Assembly (NCBI RefSeq): GCF_030209445.1
Contig: NZ_JARVSD010000021.1
Span: 33,196-97,195 of the forward strand
Reading direction: 5' to 3'
DNA from: Promicromonospora sp. MEB111
Lineage (GTDB): Bacteria; Actinomycetota; Actinomycetes; Actinomycetales; Cellulomonadaceae
Length of the DNA stretch: 64,000 nt
The position numbers were made by a program, and so were the translations under genes. The stretch's first letter is position 1. Every line of letters starts with the position of its first letter. Shown here one piece after another: positions 1-8,491 of this stretch. A model generated the notes under the pieces. The model searched no databases. It was not told the DNA's origin and worked only from the letters and a program-made list of their open reading frames with translations.

Positions 1-390
1 GGCTCGGCGCAGTTCTGGAAGCCGTCGATGCTGCTCTCGTCGTCGGCGACGACACAGGAGCCGGACGCCGCCGCGGCGCTCATCGACTTCCTCGTCAACG
101 ACCCCGAGGTGGGCAAGATCTTCGGCACCTCGAAGGGCGTGCCCGCCGTGGCGGCCCAGCGTGACGCCATGGAGGTCGAGGAGGGCTCGATCGACGACAA
201 GATCGTCGGCTACGAGGAGCACGTCGCCGAGCGCGTCACGGAGGACACCCCGCTGCCCGTCGAGGGCTACGGCGTGGTCGAGGCCGAGTTCAAGCGGCTG
301 GGTGAGGAGCTGTCCTACGGCAACATCACGCCGGAGGAGTTCGCCGACCAGTGGTTCCAGAGCGCCGAATCGAACCTCGGCGGGTCCTGA
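1..390 (+). CDS. Sugar ABC transporter substrate-binding protein, C-terminal fragment
   Basis: The reading frame is open from the first base of the window, so only the last 129 residues are present and the start lies upstream. The pattern of a bound-sugar lobe, the phrase LIDFLVNDPEVGKIFGTSKG and the closing helix NITPEEFADQWF are typical of extracellular family 1 (CUT1) solute-binding proteins, which deliver oligosaccharides to a membrane permease pair. The two permeases follow 2 bases downstream, so this is the binding component of that importer. Its ligand cannot be read from the sequence; the downstream rhamnogalacturonan lyase suggests pectin-derived oligosaccharides. The lipoprotein signal, if any, is outside the window. 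Confidence 0.85.
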   Translation, partial: GSAQFWKPSMLLSSSATTQEPDAAAALIDFLVNDPEVGKIFGTSKGVPAVAAQRDAMEVEEGSIDDKIVGYEEHVAERVTEDTPLPVEGYGVVEAEFKRLGEELSYGNITPEEFADQWFQSAESNLGGS

Positions 391-392
391 CC

Positions 393-1379
393 ATGTCCGC
401 GACCACCACCGAGCGCGGGCGCTCGGCCGGGCGCGGCGGCGTGCGGGGGACGGCGACGTCGTCGTCCCCCGCACGGGGCGGCGGCAAGCCGCAGCGCGAC
501 CGGTCCGACGTGAAGGCCGGGTACGCGTTCCTGTCCCCGTGGCTCCTCGGGTTCGTGCTGCTGACGGCGGGCCCCATGCTGATGTCGCTGTACCTCGCGT
601 TCACCGACTACAACCTGTTCCGGGCCCCCACGTTCGTGGGCATCGACAACTTCACCGCCCTGTTCGCTGACCCGCGGTTCCTCAAGTCCGCCCAGGTGAC
701 GGCGGTCTACGTGCTGGTGGGCGTGCCGGTCAAGCTGGCCGCCGCGCTCGCCGTCGCCGTGCTGCTCAACGCGAAGCACCGCGGCCAGGGCGCGTACCGC
801 TCGATGTTCTACGCGCCGTCGCTCATCGGGGCCAGCGTCTCCGTGGCGATCGTGTGGCGCGCCATGTTCATCGACGACGGCATCGCCGACCAGGTCCAGC
901 AGTTCTTCGGCCTGCCGGCCGGCGGCTGGGTGGGCGACCCGAGCATGACCATGCCGATGATGATCCTGCTGGCCGTGTGGCAGTTCGGCGCCCCCATGGT
1001 GATCTTCCTGGCGGGGCTCAAGCAGATCCCGGCCGAGCTGCACGAGGCGGCCGCCGTCGACGGCGCCGGGCCGATCCGCCGGTTCGTCTCCGTGACGCTG
1101 CCGATGCTGTCGCCGGTGCTGTTCTTCAACCTGCTGCTCGAGACGATCGGCGCGTTCCAGGTGTTCAGCTCCGCCTTCATCATCTCCGGCGGCACCGGCG
1201 GTCCCGCCGACTCGACGCTGTTCTACACGTTCTACCTCTACCTCAAGGGCTTCACGGAGTTCCGGATGGGGTACGCCTCGGCCATGGCCTGGGTGCTCGT
1301 GCTCGTGGTCGGCATCATCACCGCCGTCCTGTTCCGCACCTCGCGTGCCTGGGTCCACTACACGGGAGACGTGCGATGA
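393..1379 (+). CDS. CUT1 sugar ABC transporter permease (first, MalF/LplB type)
   Basis: A 328-residue integral membrane protein. After a basic, low-complexity N-terminus (about residues 1-40) there are about six hydrophobic segments beginning with AFLSPWLLGFVLL. The EAA loop that contacts the ATPase starts near residue 218 (EAAAVDGAGP), the hallmark of binding-protein-dependent permeases. ATG at 393 is chosen because it follows the stop of the binding protein by 2 bases; an in-frame ATG at 351 would overlap that gene. The second permease starts at 1376 in an ATGA overlap. No ATPase gene lies nearby, as is common for actinobacterial CUT1 systems that share an MsiK-type ATPase. Confidence 0.93.
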   Translation: MSATTTERGRSAGRGGVRGTATSSSPARGGGKPQRDRSDVKAGYAFLSPWLLGFVLLTAGPMLMSLYLAFTDYNLFRAPTFVGIDNFTALFADPRFLKSAQVTAVYVLVGVPVKLAAALAVAVLLNAKHRGQGAYRSMFYAPSLIGASVSVAIVWRAMFIDDGIADQVQQFFGLPAGGWVGDPSMTMPMMILLAVWQFGAPMVIFLAGLKQIPAELHEAAAVDGAGPIRRFVSVTLPMLSPVLFFNLLLETIGAFQVFSSAFIISGGTGGPADSTLFYTFYLYLKGFTEFRMGYASAMAWVLVLVVGIITAVLFRTSRAWVHYTGDVR

Positions 1380-2278
1380 CGACAGCGACGACCACCGCCC
1401 CGAGCCCCGTCGTGGACTCCTCCCCGAGCGTGACGGCGACCCGGCGCAAGCGCCTGCGGTCCGTCGTGTTCCACGTGCTCGTGATCGCCGTCGCCGTGGT
1501 GATCCTGTACCCCGGCGTGTGGATGGTCATGAGCTCGTTCAAGCCGAGCGGCGACATCGTCGGCAACGTGAACCTGTGGCCCGAGACGTGGACGCTGGCG
1601 AACTACACGTCGGCGCTGAGCGGCATCGGCGGCGTCTCGTTCTGGACGTTCGTGCTCAACTCGCTGATCCTCGCGGTCGGGTCGGTCGTGGGCATCGTCC
1701 TGTCGGCCACCGTGTCCGCCTACGCGTTCGCCCGCATCAGCTTCCCGGGTCGCGGGGTGTACTTCGCGGTGATGATCGGCACGATGCTCCTGCCGTTCCA
1801 CGTGGTGATCATCCCGCAGTACATCCTGTTCAACTCCATGGGCCTGGTGAACACGTTCGTGCCGCTGCTGGCGCCCAAGTTCCTGGCCACGGAGGCGTTC
1901 TTCGTCTTTCTCATGGTGCAGTTCCTCCGAGGGCTGCCGCGTGAGCTCGACGAGGCGGCGCGCATCGACGGCTGCGGGCACTGGGGGATCTTCCGGCTCG
2001 TGCTGCTCCCGCTCATGCGGCCGGCGGTGATCACCAGCTCGATCTTCGCCTTCATCTGGTCGTGGAACGACTTCCTCGGCCCGCTGCTCTACCTCAAGCG
2101 GCCCGACACCTACCCCCTGCCCATCGCGCTGCGGCTGTACGTGGACCAGACGTCGGTCTCCGACTACGGCGCGCAGATGGCCATGGCCGTGCTCGCGCTC
2201 GTGCCGGTGCTGCTGTTCTTCGTGGTCTTCCAGCGGTACCTGGTGGACGGCGTCGCGACGCAGGGCCTCAAGGGCTGA
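1376..2278 (+). CDS. CUT1 sugar ABC transporter permease (second, MalG/LplC type)
   Basis: A 300-residue inner-membrane protein with a short cytoplasmic N-terminus of about 20 residues and six predicted hydrophobic segments. The EAA loop is near residue 193 (EAARIDGCGHWG). The C-terminus (LVDGVATQGLKG) is the usual end of MalG-type subunits. The ATG lies inside the stop of the preceding permease (ATGA), which implies translational coupling. It should form the heterodimeric channel with that permease. The membrane protein at 2284 follows after 5 bases, so the operon continues. Confidence 0.93.
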   Translation: MTTATTTAPSPVVDSSPSVTATRRKRLRSVVFHVLVIAVAVVILYPGVWMVMSSFKPSGDIVGNVNLWPETWTLANYTSALSGIGGVSFWTFVLNSLILAVGSVVGIVLSATVSAYAFARISFPGRGVYFAVMIGTMLLPFHVVIIPQYILFNSMGLVNTFVPLLAPKFLATEAFFVFLMVQFLRGLPRELDEAARIDGCGHWGIFRLVLLPLMRPAVITSSIFAFIWSWNDFLGPLLYLKRPDTYPLPIALRLYVDQTSVSDYGAQMAMAVLALVPVLLFFVVFQRYLVDGVATQGLKG

Positions 2279-2283
2279 GCGCC

Positions 2284-2937
2284 GTGAGCGCACAGGAGCA
2301 GGCCGACGAGTCCGCCGCGCCGCCGGCCCGCGGACGCCGTCTGGCCGGTGAGGGCTGGTTCCCCCTGCTGGGGGAGACGCTGCTGACCGGGCTGCTCGTG
2401 CTCGGCGGCAGCCTGCCCGTGGTGACCGCCCCGGCGGCGGTCGCCGCGGGGGCCGCGCACCTGCGGCGGCACCTCGGCGGCTATGACACCTCGGTCCGTT
2501 CGTTCTGGCGGGACTGGCTCGCGGCCGTGCGTGGACTGTGGGTGCTGGGCGTGCTCGTGCTGGTCGCCGCGGTCGCCGTGACGGTCAACACCGGGCTGAC
2601 GGCGTCGGGCGCGCTGCCGGGCGCGTCCGCCGTGCGCTGGGTGACGTGGGCGGCCGCGGCCTGCGGCGCGGTGGTCCTGGTCCGCACGACGGCGGCGTGG
2701 TCGGACGGCGGTGCGGGGGCCGGGGCGGACGACGGCGGCGTCTGGCGGCTGCTGTCCCGCGGCGCGGCGCGCTCCCGTGACGACCTGGTGGGTTCGGCGC
2801 TGCTGCTGGCGGCCGTGGTGATGTGCGTGGTGCTCGTCTGGATGTTGACGCCGCTCGTCCTGGTGACGGGTGGCCTGCTCAGCCTGGCGGCGGTCGCCGT
2901 CGAGACCCGGCGGGCACAGCCGCGCCCGGTCGACTGA
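2284..2937 (+). CDS. YesL-like (DUF624) membrane protein
   Basis: A 217-residue protein from a GTG start 5 bases after the permease stop. It has about five hydrophobic segments (from FPLLGETLLTGLLVLGG to LVWMLTPLVLVTGGLL). In Bacillus subtilis a DUF624 protein, YesL, is encoded with the rhamnogalacturonan utilisation genes. The same placement at the end of a CUT1 importer operon and next to a rhamnogalacturonan lyase supports the family call. The molecular role is not established; an accessory of the transporter is an inference. A second, divergent member closes the other importer operon at 31401. Similarity is mainly in architecture, so the family call is moderately confident. Confidence 0.65.
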   Translation: MSAQEQADESAAPPARGRRLAGEGWFPLLGETLLTGLLVLGGSLPVVTAPAAVAAGAAHLRRHLGGYDTSVRSFWRDWLAAVRGLWVLGVLVLVAAVAVTVNTGLTASGALPGASAVRWVTWAAAACGAVVLVRTTAAWSDGGAGAGADDGGVWRLLSRGAARSRDDLVGSALLLAAVVMCVVLVWMLTPLVLVTGGLLSLAAVAVETRRAQPRPVD

Positions 2938-2939
2938 AA

Positions 2940-3010
2940 GTGCGCCTCTACCCAGCCATCTGGCCCGAAACCCAGCAGGTTCCGGGCCAGATGACTGGGT
3001 AGAAGCGCAC
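2940..3010. terminator. Long imperfect hairpin after the importer operon
   Basis: Two 28-base arms (2940-2967 and 2983-3010) pair with only two mismatches around a 15-base loop. There is no run of T residues. It begins 2 bases after the stop of the DUF624 gene and ends 38 bases before the lyase start, so it probably ends the importer transcript. It could also act in the lyase leader. Confidence 0.7.
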
Positions 3011-3048
3011 GTCTTCGTGAGATCGAGAATTCAGAGAGGAATTCGACA

Positions 3049-5436
3049 ATGATCCCGAGAACTATCCGGACCGGAGCCGTGCTGGCGACGGCACTCAGCC
3101 TCGGCCTGAGCGGGGTGGGCGCCGTGGCGTTCGCGGCCACCGCCTCGACCGCCGTCCCCGCCAGCACCCTGACCACGGTCCCGGCCGCCGACGCGACCAC
3201 CGCCCAGGGCGACCCGAGCGCCCAGGGCGAGCGGCCGACGTCGGGCACCGGGAACTCGACAGGCACCGAGAAGCTGGGCCGCGGGCTCGTGGCCGCCGCG
3301 ACCAGCGAGGGCGTCTTCCTGAGCTGGCGCCTGCTCGCGCCGGAGGTCACCGGCCACACCGACGCGGGGCTCAAGGGTCCGGGCTTCGCGGTGTACCGCG
3401 ACGGCCGGCGCGTCGCGACGGTCACGGGCGCGACCAACTACCTCGACGCCGCGGGCACGGCGGACGCCCGCTACCGGGTGGTGCCGCTGAGCGGTCCGGA
3501 CAGGGGCCGGGCGGCGTCGGCCGACGTGTGGGGCGACGGGCACCTGGACATCCCCCTGAACAAGCCGGCCGACGGCGTCACGCCCGCGGGCGAGGCGTAC
3601 ACGTACCGGGCCAACGACGCCTCGGTCGCGGACCTCGACGGCGACGACGAGTACGAGATCGTCGTGAAGTGGGACCCGTCCAACTCCAAGGACGTGTCCC
3701 AGGTGGGCTACACGGGCAACGTCTACCTCGACGCCTACGAGCTGGACGGCACGCAGCTCTGGCGCATCGACATGGGCGTGAACATCCGCGCGGGCGCGCA
3801 CTACACGCAGTTCCCCGTCTACGACTACGACGGCGACGGCCGCGCCGAGCTGATGGTCAAGACCGCCCCCGGCACGCGGGTGACCACCTACCGGGACGGG
3901 AAGCCGGCCGGGCAGCGCTACGTGCCGATCGCCACGGACGACCGGGCGGCCGGGGTGCGGGACACCGACGACTACCGGATGTCCGCCGGGGACTACTACG
4001 AGCACCTCGTGGACACGTTCCGCGGCTGGTCGACGCGTCCGGAGGTCGTCTCCGGTCAGTGGCCGGCCACGCTGGAGGAGGCGTGGGGCATCGACGCGCG
4101 GTGGACCTACCCGCTGTCCGACGCCGACGCCCGCGCCGCCGTCGACCACTTCATCGACGTGTATGCGCCGTCCCGCTCGACGCGCAACCAGCTCCGGCTC
4201 TTCGAGGGCTTCGTGATCAGCGGTCCGGAGTACCTCACCGTCTTCGACGGGCTCAGGGGGCGTCCGCTGGAGACCGTCGACTACGAGCCCGGGCGCACCG
4301 ACGACGGGCTGCGCTGGGGCGACTACGCGATGGCGCGCATCGAGCCCGGCAACCGGGTGGACCGCTTCCTGTCGGGGGTCGCGTACCTGTCCGAGGGCAA
4401 GGCCAGCGCCATCTTCGCGCGCGGCTACTACACGCGCTCGACCATCGCCGCGTACGACTGGAACGGCAGGCACCTGACCCGGCGCTGGCTCGCGGACTCG
4501 GGCTGGACGCCCATGTCCAACCCGTTCGACGACAGCCCGCACGGCGTGCCGGGTACCTCGCCCGAGTGGGGGAGCATCACCACGCAGGGCTTCCACTCGC
4601 TGTCGGCGGCCGACGTCGACGGGGACGGCCGGCAGGAGATCGTCTACGGCTCCGCGACGCTCGACGACGACGGCTCGCTCCTGTACTCGTCGTTCGACAC
4701 CCTGCCGGACGGCTCCGCGAACCCCGGGGCGACCGCGGGTCTGGGCCACGGTGACGCCATGCACGTGACGGACATCGACCCGGACCGGCCGGGGCTGGAG
4801 ATCTGGACCGCGCACGAGGGCGCCACGTGGGCGCCCTACGGCTCCGTGATGCGTTCGGCCGAGGACGGCGAGGTGCTGTTCGGGCAGTACTCCGGGCGGG
4901 ACACCGGTCGCTCGATGATCGGCGACGTGCTGCCCGGCGTGCCGGGCATCGAGGTGTGGGCGTCCATGCCGGACGGCACCCTCGGGTCGGGCACGCTGAG
5001 CGCCACGGGTGAGCAGGTGGCGACGTCGACCATGGGGACCAACCAGTCCGTGCGGTGGGCGGGCGACGGCACCACGCAGATCGTGGACGGCGCCGACCCC
5101 GCCGTGCCGACGATCAAGGGCTGGTCGCGCGGCGTCGTCGCGACCCTGGACGGGACGCTGACCAACAACGGCACCAAGGGCAACCCGTCGCTCGTGGCCG
5201 ACGTGCTCGGCGACTGGCGCGAGGAGGTGCTGGTGCGCACCACCGACTCGACCGCGCTGCGGCTGTTCACCACGACGGAGCCCAGCGACATCGCGCTGTA
5301 CACGCTCATGCAGGACCCGCAGTACCGCGTCGAGGTGGCGCGGCAGCAGACGACGTACAACCAGCCGTCGTACCCGAGCTTCTACCTGGCCTCGGACACG
5401 GACTGGTCCACGGTGCCGATCCCGGGCCGGGACTGA
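3049..5436 (+). CDS. Secreted rhamnogalacturonan lyase, family PL11
   Basis: A 795-residue exported enzyme. Residues 1-30 form a signal peptide (basic start, hydrophobic core, AFAATAS cleavage region). The mature protein opens with EKLGRGLVAAATSEGVFLSW, the characteristic start of PL11 proteins such as B. subtilis YesW and YesX. It continues with repeated acidic calcium-binding style loops (DLDGDDEYEIVVKWDPSNSK, DYDGDGRAE, DVDGDGRQE) of the eight-bladed propeller. PL11 enzymes cleave the rhamnose-galacturonate backbone of rhamnogalacturonan I by beta-elimination, outside the cell. RBS GAGAGGAA lies before the ATG. Whether it is endo- or exo-acting cannot be told. Context (sugar importer upstream, rhamnose regulon downstream) fits. 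Confidence 0.93.
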   Translation: MIPRTIRTGAVLATALSLGLSGVGAVAFAATASTAVPASTLTTVPAADATTAQGDPSAQGERPTSGTGNSTGTEKLGRGLVAAATSEGVFLSWRLLAPEVTGHTDAGLKGPGFAVYRDGRRVATVTGATNYLDAAGTADARYRVVPLSGPDRGRAASADVWGDGHLDIPLNKPADGVTPAGEAYTYRANDASVADLDGDDEYEIVVKWDPSNSKDVSQVGYTGNVYLDAYELDGTQLWRIDMGVNIRAGAHYTQFPVYDYDGDGRAELMVKTAPGTRVTTYRDGKPAGQRYVPIATDDRAAGVRDTDDYRMSAGDYYEHLVDTFRGWSTRPEVVSGQWPATLEEAWGIDARWTYPLSDADARAAVDHFIDVYAPSRSTRNQLRLFEGFVISGPEYLTVFDGLRGRPLETVDYEPGRTDDGLRWGDYAMARIEPGNRVDRFLSGVAYLSEGKASAIFARGYYTRSTIAAYDWNGRHLTRRWLADSGWTPMSNPFDDSPHGVPGTSPEWGSITTQGFHSLSAADVDGDGRQEIVYGSATLDDDGSLLYSSFDTLPDGSANPGATAGLGHGDAMHVTDIDPDRPGLEIWTAHEGATWAPYGSVMRSAEDGEVLFGQYSGRDTGRSMIGDVLPGVPGIEVWASMPDGTLGSGTLSATGEQVATSTMGTNQSVRWAGDGTTQIVDGADPAVPTIKGWSRGVVATLDGTLTNNGTKGNPSLVADVLGDWREEVLVRTTDSTALRLFTTTEPSDIALYTLMQDPQYRVEVARQQTTYNQPSYPSFYLASDTDWSTVPIPGRD

Positions 5437-5445
5437 CCGCCGGCT

Positions 5446-5477
5446 GAGGAGGGCGGGCCGGCCGGCCCGCCCTCCTC
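5446..5477. terminator. Perfect 32-base palindrome after the lyase gene
   Basis: GAGGAGGGCGGGCCGG is followed directly by its reverse complement, 9 bases after the lyase stop. It should fold into a very stable hairpin without a T tract, probably a transcription terminator. Confidence 0.7.
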
Positions 5478-5592
5478 CCCGCGGGTCCCACCCTGGGCGG
5501 AGGCCGTGTCCGAGATGTCCTTCGTGCGGGGGATCCGTCGGCCGTCCGGCCCCCAGCAGACTGACGGGGTGCCGAGACGAAGGAGCATCCCC

Positions 5593-6912
5593 ATGAATGC
5601 ACACCGCCGAGTCAGGGCAGCCCTGGGCGTCGTGGTGGCCGGCGCGCTGCCGCTCACCGGCGCGGGTATGGCGACGACGGCGTCCGCCGCCAGCGCGGTG
5701 CCCGCGACGCCCGCGGTGACCGCGGAACCGGCCGCACGAGCGGCGGACGCGACGCCCGCGGCCGCCGTCGACGACCCCCTGGCGTTGTCCCGCCAGGTCC
5801 GGGACGCGGCCGAGCAGGCCGCCTCCGCCCCCGCCGCCCGCACCCTGACCGCCGACGCGGGCATCCGGCGTCAGCTCGACCGGGCGGTCTCCACCCTGGT
5901 GGACGACGGCGCCGTCGCCGTCACCGCACGCGTCGAGACGCCGGACCTCACCTGGTCGGGCGCGGACGGCGTCCGCGAGCTCGGGGGCCACGCGCCCGCC
6001 CGGGCCGACGACCCGTTCCGCGTGGCGAGCAACACCAAGCCGATGATCGCGACGCTGGTGATGCAGGAGATCGAGAAGGGCACCTGGACGCTGGACACCA
6101 GCGTGGAGGACGTGCTGCCGGGCGCCCTGCCGCGGGACGTGACGATCGAGCAGCTGCTCAGCCACACGTCGGGCGCCCCGACGGCGTCGGAGTACCTGAT
6201 CCTCGACAAGATGCAGGACCCGACGGACATCGACGAGTACTTCGAGGTGCTGGGCGAGCACTACTCGGACGGCGATCACGTCCGGGCCGTGCACACCGCG
6301 CCCTGGATGCTGGAGCCGGGCACCGGCTTCTCCTACTCCAACGCCGGGTTCGTGACGCTCGGCATGATGCTGGAGAAGGTGAACCGGACCGACCTCGACG
6401 AGCTCCTGGAGGAGCGCGTGTTCGAGCCGGCCGGCATGCGCCGCAGCGACTACCCCGAGAGCCCCCGGAAGCGCGGGCCGTTCCTGGCCGACGCCGCCTA
6501 CACGGGCGCCGACGGCGCGGGCTGGTACTCGATCAGGCACTTCGACCCGACGCTGTTCCGTGCGGCGGGCGCCGTGACCAGCACGACGAAGGACCTCGCG
6601 GCCTTCAACGAGGCCCTGGTGACCGGTGAGCTGGTTGAGCCGGAGACCGTGACCGACATGCTGACGCCGCGCAGCGCCGAGACGATCGAGTACGGCCTCG
6701 GCACGTACCGCCTGCCCGACCCGTGCGTGCCCGGCGAGTACCTGTACGGGCACGACGGCGCGAGCTTCGGCACGCTGAGCGTCAACCTGACCTCGCTCGA
6801 CGGCGAACGGCAGGTGTCGCTGGGCGTGACCGGCCGCAACGTCACGGCGGACCCGGAGGCGCTGTACGACCTGAGCGACCTGCTGGTCCCGATGTTCGAG
6901 GCGACCTGCTGA
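5593..6912 (+). CDS. Secreted serine hydrolase, class C beta-lactamase/DD-peptidase fold
   Basis: A 439-residue protein with an N-terminal signal peptide ending near AASA (about residue 35). The three catalytic motifs of the penicillin-binding serine hydrolase superfamily are visible: S146-N-T-K149, Y248-S-N and H387-D-G, the last replacing KTG as in esterase or D-aminopeptidase-like members. It may act as a D,D-carboxypeptidase, D-aminopeptidase or carboxylesterase; there is no evidence for antibiotic hydrolysis. Start 5593 is preceded by AAGGAG with 7-base spacing. Given the adjacent pectin lyase, removal of acyl groups from rhamnogalacturonan is an attractive but unproven role. Confidence 0.85.
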   Translation: MNAHRRVRAALGVVVAGALPLTGAGMATTASAASAVPATPAVTAEPAARAADATPAAAVDDPLALSRQVRDAAEQAASAPAARTLTADAGIRRQLDRAVSTLVDDGAVAVTARVETPDLTWSGADGVRELGGHAPARADDPFRVASNTKPMIATLVMQEIEKGTWTLDTSVEDVLPGALPRDVTIEQLLSHTSGAPTASEYLILDKMQDPTDIDEYFEVLGEHYSDGDHVRAVHTAPWMLEPGTGFSYSNAGFVTLGMMLEKVNRTDLDELLEERVFEPAGMRRSDYPESPRKRGPFLADAAYTGADGAGWYSIRHFDPTLFRAAGAVTSTTKDLAAFNEALVTGELVEPETVTDMLTPRSAETIEYGLGTYRLPDPCVPGEYLYGHDGASFGTLSVNLTSLDGERQVSLGVTGRNVTADPEALYDLSDLLVPMFEATC

Positions 6913-6925
6913 CCCACCCCGCCCC

Positions 6926-6979
6926 ACGACGTGTCAGACCCTCAGGTCACCCGGGTGACCTGAGGGTCTGACACGTCGT
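6926..6979. terminator. Perfect 54-base palindrome (family A) between convergent genes
   Basis: Positions 6926-6952 are exactly complementary to 6953-6979, centred on CAGGTCACCCGGGTGACCTG. It lies between the stop of the serine hydrolase and the stop of the LacI gene (whose stop codon it touches), so it can terminate both transcripts. Four other copies with the same core occur in the window. Confidence 0.8.
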
Positions 6980-8001
6980 CATCCGACCGCGGAGCTGGAG
7001 CCGCGGACCACCAGCGTGGGCTGGAACATCACGTGCTCGGCCGCGGCGTCCGGCCCGTCGAGCAGGAGGTCGGCGGCGCGGACCCCGATCTCGTGGGTCG
7101 GCTGGCGCACGGAGGTCAGGGGCGTGGACAGCTCGGCGGCGAACGCGACGTCGTCGTACCCCACCACCGCGACGTCGGCGGGGACGGCGATGTTCTCCGT
7201 GCGCAGCGTGCGCAGCACGCCCAGCGCGACCAGGTCGTTGACGCAGAAGACGGCGGTGGGCCGGTCGCCGGACTCCAGCAGCCCCCGGATCGCGGCCTCC
7301 CCGCCCTCGGCGTTGAGGCTGGACACGGTGATCTCCACGAGCGCCGTCGCGGGGTCGAGCCCGGCCGCGACCAGCTCCTTGACCACGCCCTCGTACCGGT
7401 CGGCGCACTGCCGGATCGTGTGCGGGCCGTTGAGGAACGCGATGCGCGTGTGCCCCTCGTCGAGCAGGTGCCGCGCGGCGAGCTCGCCGCCGCGCACGTC
7501 GTCGACGGCCACGGACGAGATGCTCGGGTCGGACGACGGGCGGTCCAGCAGCACCACCCCGGTGCCGCGCCGGCGCACCGCCAGGAGGTGCTCGATGTCG
7601 TCGGTGGCCGGCACGACCATGACGCCCTGCACGCCGTGCTCCTCGAACAGGCGCAGGTAGCGCTGCTCGCGGTCCGGCTTGTCGTCCGACGACGCGACCA
7701 TCAGCGTGAAGTCGTCCCGGTCCAGGCGCTCCTCGATGCCCCGCGCGACGTCGGTGAAGAACGGGTTGGCGATGTCCAGCACGATGGCGCCGACCGTGGT
7801 GATGGTGCCCGCGCGGAGCTGCCGGGCCGAGCCGTTGCGCACGAAGCTCAGCTCGTCGATCGCGGCCTCGACCCGCTCGCGCGTGCCGGGCAGCACCCGC
7901 TCGGGACGGTTGAGCACGTTGGACACGGTACCGACGGAGACGCCGGCGGCGCGGGCGACGTCGGCGATGGATGCTCGGCGGTGAGCGGCCGGCTGTGTCA
8001 T
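6979..8001 (-). CDS. LacI-family repressor, probable rhamnose regulator
   Basis: A 340-residue regulator. The N-terminal helix-turn-helix with hinge (about residues 10-65: SIADVARAAGVSVGTVSNVLN) is followed by a periplasmic-binding-protein-like effector domain ending in SSAVG. The start at 8001 is set by AAGGAGG 5 bases upstream; an earlier in-frame start lies inside the promoter. It is divergent from the rhamnose mutarotase gene, and the pseudo-palindrome ATGAACCGTTTCAT lies between them. The same motif recurs before the rhamnose isomerase and altronate dehydratase genes, so this is the best candidate for a shared repressor. The effector is inferred (rhamnose or rhamnulose), not shown. Confidence 0.92.
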   Translation of the reverse strand: MTQPAAHRRASIADVARAAGVSVGTVSNVLNRPERVLPGTRERVEAAIDELSFVRNGSARQLRAGTITTVGAIVLDIANPFFTDVARGIEERLDRDDFTLMVASSDDKPDREQRYLRLFEEHGVQGVMVVPATDDIEHLLAVRRRGTGVVLLDRPSSDPSISSVAVDDVRGGELAARHLLDEGHTRIAFLNGPHTIRQCADRYEGVVKELVAAGLDPATALVEITVSSLNAEGGEAAIRGLLESGDRPTAVFCVNDLVALGVLRTLRTENIAVPADVAVVGYDDVAFAAELSTPLTSVRQPTHEIGVRAADLLLDGPDAAAEHVMFQPTLVVRGSSSAVG

Positions 8002-8028
8002 GGAGCCCTCCTTGCTTCGGGCTACATT

Positions 8029-8042
8029 ATGAACCGTTTCAT
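8029..8042. promoter_or_regulatory. LacI-type operator in the lacI/rhaM divergent region
   Basis: ATGAACCGTTTCAT is a palindrome with one mismatch and a central CG, the usual form of LacI-family sites. It lies 27 bases before the repressor start and 27 bases before the mutarotase start, so it can control both. Confidence 0.7.
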
Positions 8043-8069
8043 GGCGCAGGTGGTCGAGGAGGACCGGAC

Positions 8070-8432
8070 ATGTCGAGCAACACGGCGGGCGCACGCGTCT
8101 GCTTCACGTCGCGGGTGCGGGCGGACCGGCTGGACGAGTACCGGGCGGCCCACGCCGCCGTCTGGCCGGAGATGCTCCGGGCCCTGCGCGACACGGGGTG
8201 GCGCGACTACCACCTGTACCTGCGCGACGACGGACTGCTGGTCGGGATCCTCGTGACCGACGACTACGCGGCGGCGCAGCGCGGGATGGCCGCTACCGAG
8301 GTCAACGCGCGCTGGCAGGCGGCGATGTCGGGCTTCTTCGTCGACGAGGGCAACCCGGACGACGGCTTCGTGCTGCTGGACGAGGTGTTCCACCTGGAGG
8401 CCCAGCTCGCGGCCCTCCCGGACGAGCACTGA
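8070..8432 (+). CDS. rhaM: L-rhamnose mutarotase
   Basis: A 120-residue cytoplasmic protein of the RhaM/YiiL family, which interconverts alpha- and beta-L-rhamnose before isomerisation. Family features are the opening RVRADRLDEYRAAHAAVWPEML, the central WRDYHLYLRDDGLLVGIL and the end segment FFVDEGNPDDGFVLLDEVFHL. Length matches the family (about 105-120). ATG at 8070 has GAGGA upstream; a longer frame from 7971 would run through the operator. It is transcribed away from the LacI repressor and ends at a shared palindromic terminator. Confidence 0.9.
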   Translation: MSSNTAGARVCFTSRVRADRLDEYRAAHAAVWPEMLRALRDTGWRDYHLYLRDDGLLVGILVTDDYAAAQRGMAATEVNARWQAAMSGFFVDEGNPDDGFVLLDEVFHLEAQLAALPDEH

Positions 8433-8480
8433 CGTGTCAGACGTACAGGTCACGCGGGTGACCTGTACGTCTGACACGTC
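8431..8480. terminator. 50-base hairpin (family A) between convergent genes
   Basis: Arms 8431-8453 and 8458-8480 pair perfectly (23 bp) around four bases. The sequence is nearly the same as the palindrome at 60113-60160, differing in the centre. It overlaps the stop of the mutarotase gene and faces the stop of the permease gene. Confidence 0.8.
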
Positions 8481-8491
8481 GGGGGCGGGGG

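Noticed and set aside
5593..6912. Antibiotic-resistance beta-lactamase
   Set aside because: The SxxK, YSN and HDG motifs also define esterases and peptidases; HDG in place of KTG and the pectin context do not support a resistance role.
3031..6927. A 1298-codon open frame on the minus strand opposite the lyase and hydrolase genes
   Set aside because: High-GC codon use leaves antisense frames open; the translation is Arg/Gly/His-rich with no domain, and both plus-strand genes have clear family motifs, signals and RBS.
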